Shown here: one piece after another, positions 24,693-32,736 of the stretch
Layout: each line of letters opens with the position of its first letter
How positions within the stretch are numbered: the first letter of the stretch is position 1
Origin: Deltaproteobacteria bacterium
GTDB lineage: Bacteria; Desulfobacterota; Desulfobacteria; Desulfobacterales; B30-G6
DNA: 34,736 bases
Reading direction: 5' to 3'
Assembly (NCBI GenBank): GCA_024639645.1
Contig: JAHEIB010000012.1
Coordinates: forward strand, 1-34,736
The notes under the pieces: generated by a model
What the model saw: only the letters and a program-made list of their open reading frames with translations
What the model was told of the DNA's origin: nothing
Databases searched by the model: none
Made by a program: the position numbers and the translations under genes

Positions 24693-25118
24693 ATGTTTCA
24701 TATTGATTATTTCAGCACCCGCATCATGAATATGAGTTCCAGCAAATCTGGAAAAGTGATTTACAGTATTCTGGCCGGAGCGCTGGGCGCCATTATCCTG
24801 GTGCTGTTTTTATCGGGGATGTCGCTTGCGGCCGCTATCGGAAGTATCCTGCCGGTCATTATCGGGTTTAACACGGCGCTAACCGGTTACATGGTACTGG
24901 AGAAAACCAGAAATGCATTCGCACATAAGCGATTGGCAGCCATCTTTTCCGGTGTGACCGTTGTCGTGATCACGGCATTGCTCCTGAACATCATGTCTTT
25001 TCGAGGCGCCGGCGTTTTTATCATTGGCATTGAACAATTGATGACGCTTATTTTTACGGGGATTATCGCCAGTGGGCTGGGCGGCATGCTGGCCATCAAG
25101 TATTTTCAACTGAAGTGA
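24693..25118 (+). CDS. Small four-helix membrane protein of unknown function
   Basis: 141 residues: a short polar N-terminus and four hydrophobic helices (about 23-42, 45-69, 82-100 and 108-135), separated by short loops. AGAGGA precedes the ATG. It is the first gene behind the sigma-54 promoter and lies 43 bases before the TauE-type gene, so the two are probably an exporter unit. I do not recognise the family; there are no conserved charged residues inside the helices that would suggest a transport mechanism. Confidence 0.7.
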   Translation: MFHIDYFSTRIMNMSSSKSGKVIYSILAGALGAIILVLFLSGMSLAAAIGSILPVIIGFNTALTGYMVLEKTRNAFAHKRLAAIFSGVTVVVITALLLNIMSFRGAGVFIIGIEQLMTLIFTGIIASGLGGMLAIKYFQLK

Positions 25119-25161
25119 CAAATATAAGCTTTATATCATCCATACAAAAAGGAGGAAATTA

Positions 25162-26862
25162 ATGAGAAGGATTATTTTACCCATCACCTTATGTTTCATT
25201 ATTATTGCGTTCGCCGTGCCCGGCTTTGGCGCATCGAGTGCCACGGTTTCCGGCAGCGAATTCAAAGCCGGCGATACGGTCTCCATTGAAGGTATGATCG
25301 AACCTGGAAAAGACCTATACCTTACCATTGCCATGCAGGAGATGTTCTCTACCAAGGACACAAATGGTGTTCACGAGGTCAAGCGCCTGGAAAAGGATAG
25401 TGCCAAAGCCAAATTCGATTTGGATACCGAAATTCCACCCCTTTACTACCTGCTGACGACCAACCCGGATGCTTTTGGGGCAGAAGGGAAAAAGAAATTC
25501 GGTGGCCCCTCGGTTCTATTGGGCAAGGGTAACGGTATTTACTCCACAACCATGTATTACCTTAAAGAGAGTTTCGGTGACGTGGATGCCGAGGCCAAGA
25601 GCATGCTGGGACCCATCAAATCCGAAGCCCAGTGGAACTTTCTCCGATATGCCAATCAGTCCAGCTATGGTATCAACACCATCGTCAAAGAGGGCAACAA
25701 AGTTGGCAAAGTAACAATATTTTCACGGACCGTTATTACCGATCACGGTAAGAGCGGAAAATATTGGGACAAAGGCACGTCCATCAATCTGGACAAAGCC
25801 ACGGGCAAATTTACGGCTTCCTTCAAAACCTATCGCCACACGCCGCCAGGCACCGGATTTGATGTTTATGTCAACGGTGACAAAAACGGATCTTTCAATG
25901 TTCTAAAAAATGGCTTCTGGCTTTCCAAAGGTTTTCGCTACATGAACCCCCTATGGATCATTATCGGCGCGATTCTGGTGGGCACTTACTTCTCCATGAT
26001 CGGTGCTGCCGGGGGTATGCTAATGGCCGCCTTCCAGGTCCTGATTGTTCAAACTGCCGGTCCCATCGGTATCAATGCAGCCAACGTGCTGAAACCCTCC
26101 AACATGGCCTTGACCCTGTTTTCACCCCTGGGGTCATTCTATCGATACGCCGTGGTGGAAAGACGGGTGGCCTGGCCGGTGGGCCTCTCTTTTGGTGTGG
26201 GTATTTTCGTCGGCTCTATCTGGCTGGGCAAGTATGTCTCGGCCTATCTGCCCATGCAGGCTTACAAGGAGTGGTTGGCTATTTTAGTGGTAATCATGGG
26301 TATTCAGACCCTTCGGGAATTGAGACCCAAAGCCATGGAAAAAAGAAAAAACATCAAGGCCATGGTAAAGAAGTTCAACGATGCAGTGGCCAAAGCCAAG
26401 ACCGAAGGGACCTCCGTGGAAATGGGTCGCATCGAACCTGTAAAAAATGGTCTTATGGACTACCGATTCAAGTTCTGGGGTGAAGAATTCACCATCAATC
26501 CACTGCTTTTCGCCATTCTGGGTCTGGCTATCGGCGTGGTGTCCAGATCATTCGGCATCGGCGGTGGTTTCCTGCTGGTACCGGCCATGACCACCATCGG
26601 GGCACTTCCCATGTACGTGGCCGTGCCGATTTCACTGATCGGGACTTCTTTTTCAAGCATCGGCGCCTTTATTGGTTATTTGATGACCGGCTATCTTCCG
26701 GACATGTGGTTGATGATTTCCATTATTATCGGTGGATTTGTTGGCGGTATGCTGGGCAGCCGGGCTCAGAAACTCTTCAGTGAGAAAACACTCAAGATCG
26801 TTCTGGCCATCACCCTGTTTTTTCTGTTTTTCAGATTCTTCAAGATCGAAATCTGGATATAA
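25162..26862 (+). CDS. TauE/SafE-family membrane transporter with an exported N-terminal domain
   Basis: 566 residues, about twice the usual TauE/SafE length. A signal-like helix (1-23, ending GFGA) leads to a periplasmic domain of about 225 residues (VSGSEFKAGDTVSIEGMIEPG and TSINLDKATGKFTASFKTY suggest a beta-sandwich). The TauE/SafE domain follows from about 262, with the two glycine-rich half-repeats GTYFSMIGAAGGMLMAAF and RSFGIGGGFLLVPAM, separated by a charged cytoplasmic loop (about 392-435). The family exports sulfite, sulfoacetate or related organosulfonates. GGAGG lies 6 bases before the ATG and a strong terminator follows the stop. The anion is inferred. Confidence 0.88.
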   Translation: MRRIILPITLCFIIIAFAVPGFGASSATVSGSEFKAGDTVSIEGMIEPGKDLYLTIAMQEMFSTKDTNGVHEVKRLEKDSAKAKFDLDTEIPPLYYLLTTNPDAFGAEGKKKFGGPSVLLGKGNGIYSTTMYYLKESFGDVDAEAKSMLGPIKSEAQWNFLRYANQSSYGINTIVKEGNKVGKVTIFSRTVITDHGKSGKYWDKGTSINLDKATGKFTASFKTYRHTPPGTGFDVYVNGDKNGSFNVLKNGFWLSKGFRYMNPLWIIIGAILVGTYFSMIGAAGGMLMAAFQVLIVQTAGPIGINAANVLKPSNMALTLFSPLGSFYRYAVVERRVAWPVGLSFGVGIFVGSIWLGKYVSAYLPMQAYKEWLAILVVIMGIQTLRELRPKAMEKRKNIKAMVKKFNDAVAKAKTEGTSVEMGRIEPVKNGLMDYRFKFWGEEFTINPLLFAILGLAIGVVSRSFGIGGGFLLVPAMTTIGALPMYVAVPISLIGTSFSSIGAFIGYLMTGYLPDMWLMISIIIGGFVGGMLGSRAQKLFSEKTLKIVLAITLFFLFFRFFKIEIWI

Positions 26863-26882
26863 GCCATAACATGTGATAAATA

Positions 26883-26913
26883 AGGGGAAAGTGGTGACAC
26901 TTTCCCCTTTTTT
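26883..26913 (+). terminator. Intrinsic terminator after the TauE-type gene
   Basis: AGGGGAAAGTG (26883-26893) pairs perfectly with CACTTTCCCCT (26898-26908) across a 4-base loop and is followed at once by a T-run. This separates the exporter unit from the next group of genes. Confidence 0.92.
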
Positions 26914-26915
26914 AT

Positions 26916-27090
26916 TTTTATCCGCCTTCGCGGCATACCACGGGCAGACCCGTGGATGAATGCTTAAAAATAAGTTCATTGCTACGGCGCGATGTCACCC
27001 CATGGAAAAGGCGGATAACCGCGGCGTAGCCGAAGGCGAAGACGGGTGTTTAAATGGGACCACGGGTTTACACGTGGGGATCCATTAACA
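26916..27090. repeat. Cluster of short palindromes between operons
   Basis: CCACGGG (26938-26944) pairs with CCCGTGG (26949-26955). ATCCGCC near 26920 is the complement of GGCGGAT near 27010. A second unit has CCACG (27060-27064) and CGTGG (27073-27077). The stretch GGGTTTACACGTGGGGATCC (27064-27083) recurs at 32677-32696 with 18 of 20 matches, and the match continues for three more bases. No gene is visible in this 175-base block. It looks like a dispersed extragenic palindrome family distinct from the 396-649 family. Confidence 0.6.
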
Positions 27091-27145
27091 AATATCGGAG
27101 ATCAGCAAGATCGTTTCATAAAAAACAGCGGCAAAGGCGCGTAAG

Positions 27146-27168
27146 ATAAAATCGTGGAGCGATTTTAT
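27146..27168 (+). promoter_or_regulatory. Hairpin displaying the ribosome binding site in its loop
   Basis: ATAAAATCG (27146-27154) and CGATTTTAT (27160-27168) form a perfect 9-bp stem with loop TGGAG. The loop contains GGAG, 10 bases before the ATG at 27170, and the stem ends one base before that codon. The site may be presented by, or controlled through, this structure. The stem is A/U-rich and could melt with temperature. Confidence 0.55.
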
Positions 27169-27169
27169 T

Positions 27170-27784
27170 ATGGATGAATTCTTGGATATCGTGTGGTTAA
27201 AGATTGTAGCCGTCTCACAGGCTGTTGTGAATGTGATGGATGTGATTGTCTCGCCGCTACATGTCCTGGGTCCTGGGATGGTGATATTCATGCTGGTTTT
27301 GCTTACGGTTGTTTTCACCAAGTTTTTTAAGCGATCTTATACCACCAAACGGTATGAAGCCCTGAAAAAAGAGTTTAACCACTGGGCTGAGATCCGCAAA
27401 CAGGCTATGGAAATAGAAAACCGCGAAAAAGGTAAGCGGCTTGCAAAAAACATCGACCAGGCCAAGCTGAACAAGGTTTATTATGATTATTTTTTCGAAG
27501 GTCTTTTGAAGAACGTTCTCACCACCATCCTGCCGATTCTTCTCATGGCGGCCTATATCAACGAGGCCTACAATCCGGGCAGGTTGTCAGGCCTGTTCGG
27601 CAGATCCTATGTCTTCAAGATACCTGGTTTCGGCGGCCAACCAACACCTGTCGGTGCCTTGGTCTGGTTTGTGCTGTCCCTTATTTTGGTTCATACACTC
27701 TGGGCAGTCATAAAAAAGATGTTCAAAAAGAAAAACAATTCCGGGGTGGATGGAAATTCTAATATCGAAAAATTTGGGCCCTGA
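27170..27784 (+). CDS. EMC3/DUF106-like membrane protein (YidC/Oxa1 superfamily topology)
   Basis: 204 residues with three hydrophobic segments (about 33-53, 113-131 and 160-182) and a long charged coiled-coil-like stretch between the first two (56-100, TKRYEALKKEFNHWAEIRKQ and following). This spacing is that of the DUF106/EMC3 branch of membrane-protein insertases, best known in archaea and eukaryotes. GGAG precedes the ATG inside a hairpin. It lies between two TauE-family genes. The family call is by topology and helix/coil spacing, not by a diagnostic motif. Confidence 0.6.
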   Translation: MDEFLDIVWLKIVAVSQAVVNVMDVIVSPLHVLGPGMVIFMLVLLTVVFTKFFKRSYTTKRYEALKKEFNHWAEIRKQAMEIENREKGKRLAKNIDQAKLNKVYYDYFFEGLLKNVLTTILPILLMAAYINEAYNPGRLSGLFGRSYVFKIPGFGGQPTPVGALVWFVLSLILVHTLWAVIKKMFKKKNNSGVDGNSNIEKFGP

Positions 27785-27892
27785 ACCCGAACATCGAACG
27801 CATTCCCCGTTGGTTCAGCCGGGCGGCGGTGATTCGCATGCTGCGGGGTTAGCGAGCGAAATGTTAATGACAAACAGGGAAGTTCACCTGCC

Positions 27893-28645
27893 ATGTCCTT
27901 GTCACTGCTTTTAGCCGTCATATTCTGCGCATCTTTTATCCTGACCATGGTGGGACTGGGAGGCGGCCTGATTTTTTCGCCTCTTTTCGTATTGCTGGGA
28001 TTTCCGTTGTCCAACGCTGTTTCCGCATCTCTTTTTTTAAATGGGGTTGCCGCTCTTTCTGCCGGCATAACCTATTACCGCAAGAAGATGATCGATATAA
28101 AAACGGCTGTTCCGCTTCTCGTATCGTCTTCTTTGGCAGCCCCGTTTGGGGCGATGTTGACCAGTGTTATCGATTTAAGGCTATTTTCGGGGCTCCTGGC
28201 CGGGGTGATATTTCTTGCGGCCATGCGTATGATATTTTCCGGAAATGCAGAGAGCGAGACCACGGCGTTGAGCGAAAAGCACCGGATACTTGGTGGCGGA
28301 GCCATCGGTATTGCTGTCGGGGTTATGGCGGGTCTACTGGGTATCGGCGGGGGTGTTTTTATTGTACCGTTGCTTATTTACCTGTTGAAGATGCCTACGA
28401 AAACGGCAGCGGCAACATCTATTTTCATTGTGATCTTCTCCTCTTTTTCCGGATTTGTCGCCCATATCTCCCTGGCGAGTACCGACTGGAAATTTATTTT
28501 TTTGGCGGCGTGTTTTTCATTCGCAGGTGGACAACTTGGATCACGGATCATGTCTGAAAGACTGAGAGGAAAGGCTGTTCGCCGTATATTCGGCGTAGTT
28601 TTACTGGTCTTTTTTCTGAAACTCCTGCAGAAGGCTTGGCTATGA
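27893..28645 (+). CDS. TauE/SafE-family membrane transporter, standard length
   Basis: 250 residues, the usual family size, with about eight hydrophobic helices and the two half-repeat motifs MVGLGGGLIFSPLFVLLGF (about 19-37) and LLGIGGGVFIVPLLIYLLK. Members move sulfite, sulfonates or similar anions across the inner membrane. It ends by overlapping the next gene (ATGA), so it is translated with the small membrane protein and the kinase; a transporter coupled to a kinase suggests sensing of flux or substrate. Confidence 0.88.
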   Translation: MSLSLLLAVIFCASFILTMVGLGGGLIFSPLFVLLGFPLSNAVSASLFLNGVAALSAGITYYRKKMIDIKTAVPLLVSSSLAAPFGAMLTSVIDLRLFSGLLAGVIFLAAMRMIFSGNAESETTALSEKHRILGGGAIGIAVGVMAGLLGIGGGVFIVPLLIYLLKMPTKTAAATSIFIVIFSSFSGFVAHISLASTDWKFIFLAACFSFAGGQLGSRIMSERLRGKAVRRIFGVVLLVFFLKLLQKAWL

Positions 28646-29130
28646 ATTCAAACAACTTGAAACGTGCTTTTTTTACTGCATCACTTACCGGCCTGCTTTT
28701 ATCTGCCGATCCGGTTCTGGCCACCCAGACCCATGGACAACCGGAAGGTCTTTATGTGCATCAGATGGCCCATATCTTTTTTATCATATCCATGGGGAGT
28801 CTGGATTTCTGGTTGCGACAGCGAAACCTCATCAAGGAAAAAGGCTGGAAGTACATTCAGTTGTCGGCTGTTCTGTTCATTCTCTGGAACATCGATGCCG
28901 CTCTGGTCCACTTTCTGGATGAACATCTGGATATTCTGGGGATAACAAAAATTGAGTTGTGGCATATTCGAGTCGAAAGTATCCAAGGGCAGAACAGTAT
29001 ATCCATTCTGTATTATCTGCTCAAACTGGATCATCTGCTGTGCGTACCCGCCATGTTCTTTCTTTATTACGGCTTGAAAACCATTTTAAATAACTCCACG
29101 GCTGACGATGGGAACAGGGTCAATCCATGA
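28642..29130 (+). CDS. Small membrane protein coupled to a transporter and a histidine kinase
   Basis: 162 residues from the ATG at 28642, which overlaps the preceding stop; AGAAGG lies upstream. A signal-like helix (to about residue 28, ending VLA) is followed by three hydrophobic segments (HIFFIISMGSLDFWL, LSAVLFILWNIDAALVHFL, LLCVPAMFFLYYGL). Several histidines lie at helix ends (YVHQMAH, ALVHFLDEH, ELWHIR, KLDHLL), which could bind metal or heme. It overlaps the kinase start by ATGA. I do not recognise the family; a sensory accessory role is inferred from coupling. Confidence 0.7.
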   Translation: MNSNNLKRAFFTASLTGLLLSADPVLATQTHGQPEGLYVHQMAHIFFIISMGSLDFWLRQRNLIKEKGWKYIQLSAVLFILWNIDAALVHFLDEHLDILGITKIELWHIRVESIQGQNSISILYYLLKLDHLLCVPAMFFLYYGLKTILNNSTADDGNRVNP

Positions 29131-30620
29131 TCATCTCTTCCATCCCCATATTGATTGTCGATCTGATCGGTTCGATCCTGATGATCATTCTGTCTCTTCT
29201 CTCTTTGCGGCTTGTGTTTAAATTGCGAGAACAGGACCGCGACAATCTCATCTGGACCTATCTCTGGTGGATCTGTCTGGCCCTTTCTTGCTTTGCGGTG
29301 TCAAGATCAGCCGGCCACATCCTTAAAAATTTTCTTTTAATGACCGGTCAAGAAGCTTTCTGGGCCAAGGTCCGTCCTTTCAGCGGCGCCATCAACACCT
29401 CCATGTTTTTCGTCGTCGGCGCCGTCACTCTTTTTTTTGAACGGATCTGGGTTATTTACCAGCTCATACGCAAGGACAGGCAGGCCCTTCAAGCGGCCCA
29501 CAAAGAGCTTCTGTTTCTCAATCAAAACCTGGAAAGACTTGTTGAGAAACGCACCAACGCCCTTTCCGTTTCCGAATATAAATACCGCAGAATTTTCGAA
29601 GTATCCAAAGATATGATCCTGGTGACAGAAAAAGACGGGACCATTATCAATCTAAATCCGTCCGGGTACGATCTCCTGGGTCTGGACAGGGAAACGGATA
29701 AAATCGAGAGTAGAAATGCCCGTGAGTTCATGGCAGAGCCAGAAAAGTGGTCTAACGCAATAGCATCCGTGCAACGTGAGCGGTCTATTTCTAATGTAGA
29801 ATTAGACATCATCACATCGGATGGTACTGTCAAGCGGATACTTTTGAGTGGGAGCATGGCTGAATCCTCGGGCAACGAAAAGGAAACCATTCACTTTCTG
29901 GTCAAAGACATCGAGCAGCGAAAGCGTATGGAAGAACAGCTCGCCCAGGCTGATAAACTGGCATCCATTGGTGAACTGTCATCCGGGGTAGCACATGAAA
30001 TCAACAACCCTTTAGGTGTCATGCTTGGGTATACCCAGTTATTGTTGAGAGGTGAAAAAAAATCATCGGAGCGTTATGCCGATCTTAAAACCATAGAAAA
30101 GCACGTTAGAAGCTGTAAGACCATTGTAGAGGATCTGTTAAGCTTTTCCAGAAAGTCTGAGACCGAAAAAGAGATGCTGGATATTCACCAGATCATCGAT
30201 GATGTGATTACATTTGTGCAGCACCACTCCAACATTGGACACATCTCTCTAGAAAAAGACTACAACCCAGACGTTAAGCAGCTCCTTATCGATGAGAAGA
30301 AAATCAAGCAGGTACTTATCAACCTTGTTGTGAACGCCATACATGCCGTCGGCAAAAATGGCCAAATATGGATTTCCACAGATTTGAGCGAACACACGGG
30401 CGATCTTATGGTCAAGGTGAGGGACGACGGCCACGGCATAGAGAAGAAACATCTAAAAAACATTTTTGACCCTTTTTTCACCACCAAACCCACCGGAGAG
30501 GGCACAGGACTGGGGTTGTCCGTCAGCTACGGGATCATAAAAAACCATGGGGGCCATATTTATGTTGATAGCAAAACAGGTGTCGGGACAACATTTACGG
30601 TGACACTTCCTGCTGTCTGA
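29127..30620 (+). CDS. Membrane-bound PAS histidine kinase
   Basis: 497 residues. Three membrane helices (about 5-30, 45-68, 88-112) carry no large periplasmic domain, so the signal is probably sensed in the membrane or through the co-translated partner. A coiled coil (about 115-150) leads to a PAS domain (about 153-265), a HisKA domain with the phosphorylatable His290 in SSGVAHEINNPLG, and a HATPase_c domain with N box LVVNAIHAV, G1 DDGHGI, F box FDPFFTTK and G2 GTGLGLSVS. All catalytic boxes are intact. The start overlaps the previous gene by ATGA. The sigma-54 response regulator 188 bases downstream is the probable partner. Confidence 0.94.
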   Translation: MIISSIPILIVDLIGSILMIILSLLSLRLVFKLREQDRDNLIWTYLWWICLALSCFAVSRSAGHILKNFLLMTGQEAFWAKVRPFSGAINTSMFFVVGAVTLFFERIWVIYQLIRKDRQALQAAHKELLFLNQNLERLVEKRTNALSVSEYKYRRIFEVSKDMILVTEKDGTIINLNPSGYDLLGLDRETDKIESRNAREFMAEPEKWSNAIASVQRERSISNVELDIITSDGTVKRILLSGSMAESSGNEKETIHFLVKDIEQRKRMEEQLAQADKLASIGELSSGVAHEINNPLGVMLGYTQLLLRGEKKSSERYADLKTIEKHVRSCKTIVEDLLSFSRKSETEKEMLDIHQIIDDVITFVQHHSNIGHISLEKDYNPDVKQLLIDEKKIKQVLINLVVNAIHAVGKNGQIWISTDLSEHTGDLMVKVRDDGHGIEKKHLKNIFDPFFTTKPTGEGTGLGLSVSYGIIKNHGGHIYVDSKTGVGTTFTVTLPAV

Positions 30621-30808
30621 ACCCCAAAGCTGCATAAACCACACGGCAAAGGATAATTAATGAGCCGTTATTATAGCCAATATCATAATAAAGGCACCTT
30701 TTTCCGGATACTTCCCTTGGTGCATTCAAAGAATGGGGTCGATTTTGCCATGTTGTTTACCCTACGGCTTTTGCAACCTCGGGATGAACCCTTCAGGAGA
30801 ATTGATGT

Positions 30809-32200
30809 ATGCTAACCAGGATATTAATCGTCGATGATGAACCTGATATGCTCCAACTTCTGAAGAGAAGTTTGGAAGTTGAGCTGGAATGCCGTGTCGA
30901 TACCACACCATCGGCGCAGACAGCGATCCAGATGCTGTCTCAAAGCTTCTATGACCTGCTTTTGGCTGATATCAAAATGCCGGTTATGAGTGGGCTGGAG
31001 CTATTGGCAATCATTAAAAAAGACATTCCTGACCTGACGGTGGTAATGATGACGGCTTATGGGCATGTTGAGATGGCCGTAGAGGCCATGAGGCAGGGGG
31101 CTTACGATTTCATTACCAAACCATTTGAGCACGAAGCGCTCATTGTCAGACTCAAGAAGGCCCTTGAAAGAAGTCAACTGATCAGGGAAAACAGTCGACT
31201 ACAGAAAGAGTGCAGAGGAGAGGCTGCCTTTGAGAATCTGGTGGGAAACAGTCTTAAAATGCAGCGGGTGTATGAAACGATTCAGATGGTGGCCAGCACT
31301 GATCTCACGGTGCTGATCACGGGCCCTTCGGGAACCGGAAAGGATTTGACGGCCAGGGCTGTACATTCTCTGAGCAATCGCCGGAACCGGCCGTTTATTC
31401 CTGTGAACTGTCCCACCATACCTGAAAATATCTTAGAGAGTGAACTTTTCGGGTACAAGAAGGGTGCATTCACCGATGCAAAACATGACAAAAGCGGCTT
31501 GTTTCAGGAAGCCCACACCGGCACGATATTTCTGGATGAAATCGGAGATGTGAGCCCTGCTATTCAGACCAAACTGCTCCGGGTACTCCAGGAAAAGGAG
31601 GTAAAACCCCTGGGGGATGCAAAGCCGGTGAAAATCGATGCCCGCATTATCGCTTCGACAAATCAACTGCTGAAAGAGAAAATCAAAAAGGGTGAATTCA
31701 GGGAGGATTTTTATTATCGCCTGAACGTTCTGCCCATTGGACTGCCCGCCCTCAAAGAGCGTTCAGAAGATATCCCGCTGATTGCCAGCCACCTCCTTGA
31801 GAAACACTGTGCAAAAATGAACAAACCTTTGAAAAGGCTTTCCAGCGAGCTTGTCAGAATCTTTATCAATATGCCCTGGGAAGGAAATGTCCGGGAATTG
31901 GAGAACCTTATCATGCGGGGCATACTTTTTTCAGGATCGAATGAAATCGTGCCCTATGACGTGGGCTTGAGCGAAAAAGAACAAAAGCCCATGTCTTATG
32001 GGAAAAAATACAAGAATGCCCCATACCGCCAGGCCAAAGAGCAAACCCTCAATGCGTTCAATCACACCTATATCGGAGACCTTCTCTCCTTGAACAAGGG
32101 TAATGTCACCCGGGCGGCCAGACAGTGCGGACTGGAGCGTCAGGCGCTTCAGCAGATCATCAAACGATACGGGATCAAGGCGGATCTTTACAGACCTTAG
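30809..32200 (+). CDS. NtrC-family sigma-54-dependent response regulator
   Basis: 463 residues. A receiver domain (1-125) has DD at 9-10, the phospho-acceptor Asp54 (LLADIKMPVMSG) and Lys104 (FITKPFE). The AAA+ domain (about 142-375) has Walker A GPSGTGKD (172-179), Walker B TIFLDEIGD (239-247) and the sigma-54 contact loop GAFTDA (219-224) where GAFTGA is usual. The C-terminal Fis-type helix-turn-helix (about 425-460, GNVTRAARQCGLERQALQQI) binds enhancers. It is the natural candidate activator for the sigma-54 promoters at 24132-24147 and 24532-24547. GGAGAATTG lies just before the ATG. Confidence 0.95.
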   Translation: MLTRILIVDDEPDMLQLLKRSLEVELECRVDTTPSAQTAIQMLSQSFYDLLLADIKMPVMSGLELLAIIKKDIPDLTVVMMTAYGHVEMAVEAMRQGAYDFITKPFEHEALIVRLKKALERSQLIRENSRLQKECRGEAAFENLVGNSLKMQRVYETIQMVASTDLTVLITGPSGTGKDLTARAVHSLSNRRNRPFIPVNCPTIPENILESELFGYKKGAFTDAKHDKSGLFQEAHTGTIFLDEIGDVSPAIQTKLLRVLQEKEVKPLGDAKPVKIDARIIASTNQLLKEKIKKGEFREDFYYRLNVLPIGLPALKERSEDIPLIASHLLEKHCAKMNKPLKRLSSELVRIFINMPWEGNVRELENLIMRGILFSGSNEIVPYDVGLSEKEQKPMSYGKKYKNAPYRQAKEQTLNAFNHTYIGDLLSLNKGNVTRAARQCGLERQALQQIIKRYGIKADLYRP

Positions 32201-32209
32201 GGCGGTGCT

Positions 32210-32656
32210 TTATCTTCGTTTTAGTTTTTTCTTGTAAGACCGTAGAAATTTCCATTGGCAATAGTGGGTCGGATCCGCCCGGGTGTGTTTGAGTGCTTTG
32301 GCGGCGCCCGTCATGTCCAGGCCGTTTTTCATGAGATAGGCGGTGACGAAGGTGCCGGTTCTTCCGATACCAAACCGGCAGTGGACCAGAACTTTGCGAT
32401 TCTCGGCGATGGTGCTGTCTAACCATTTAAAGGCCTGCTGCATGGCTTCCATGTCCGGTGCACATTCATCCTGAATTGGAAAGTAGTAAACTTCAAAACC
32501 CGATTCCATCTGAATTTCATGCAAATCGCAGAATTCTCCGCATAGATTGACGATGGCATCTATCCCGTGTTGTTTTACCGAATCAAGATCACTCTGTACC
32601 ATGGGAGCGTACCCCACAGCCAGGTTGTCCGTTATCCATTTCAGTGTGTATGTCAT
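32210..32656 (-). CDS. Dual-specificity-type protein phosphatase
   Basis: 148 residues. The cysteine phosphatase P-loop VHCRFGIGRTG (91-101) contains the nucleophile Cys93 and Arg99; Asp63 in FPIQDECAPD is placed to be the general acid. The N-terminal WITDNLAVGYAP block is typical of small DSP/PTP-like proteins (cyclin-dependent kinase inhibitor 3 type). Such proteins dephosphorylate proteins, or small phosphorylated molecules. It is downstream of, and co-oriented with, the PEP-synthase-like gene, separated by a palindromic repeat. No clear Shine-Dalgarno is visible. Confidence 0.88.
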   Translation of the reverse strand: MTYTLKWITDNLAVGYAPMVQSDLDSVKQHGIDAIVNLCGEFCDLHEIQMESGFEVYYFPIQDECAPDMEAMQQAFKWLDSTIAENRKVLVHCRFGIGRTGTFVTAYLMKNGLDMTGAAKALKHTRADPTHYCQWKFLRSYKKKLKRR

Positions 32657-32676
32657 GGTTTCAATTTTAACTTCAT

Positions 32677-32699
32677 GGGCTTACCCGTGGGGATCCATT
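32677..32699. repeat. Second copy of the 23-base extragenic repeat
   Basis: Matches 27064-27086 at 21 of 23 positions, ending in CGTGGGGATCCATT in both. It lies 20 bases upstream of the phosphatase start on the minus strand, so it is likely in that gene's leader. Confidence 0.6.
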
Positions 32700-32705
32700 C
32701 CGTCA

Positions 32706-32730
32706 CTTAAAACCTGGTCCTTTGGGCCAG
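32706..32730 (-). terminator. Possible weak terminator after the PEP-synthase-like gene
   Basis: On the minus strand CTGGCCC (32730-32724) pairs with GGACCAG (32720-32714) around a 3-base loop, with one G-U pair, followed by GTTTTAAG. The T-run is short, so read-through into the phosphatase gene is plausible. Confidence 0.4.
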
Positions 32731-32736
32731 AATTCT

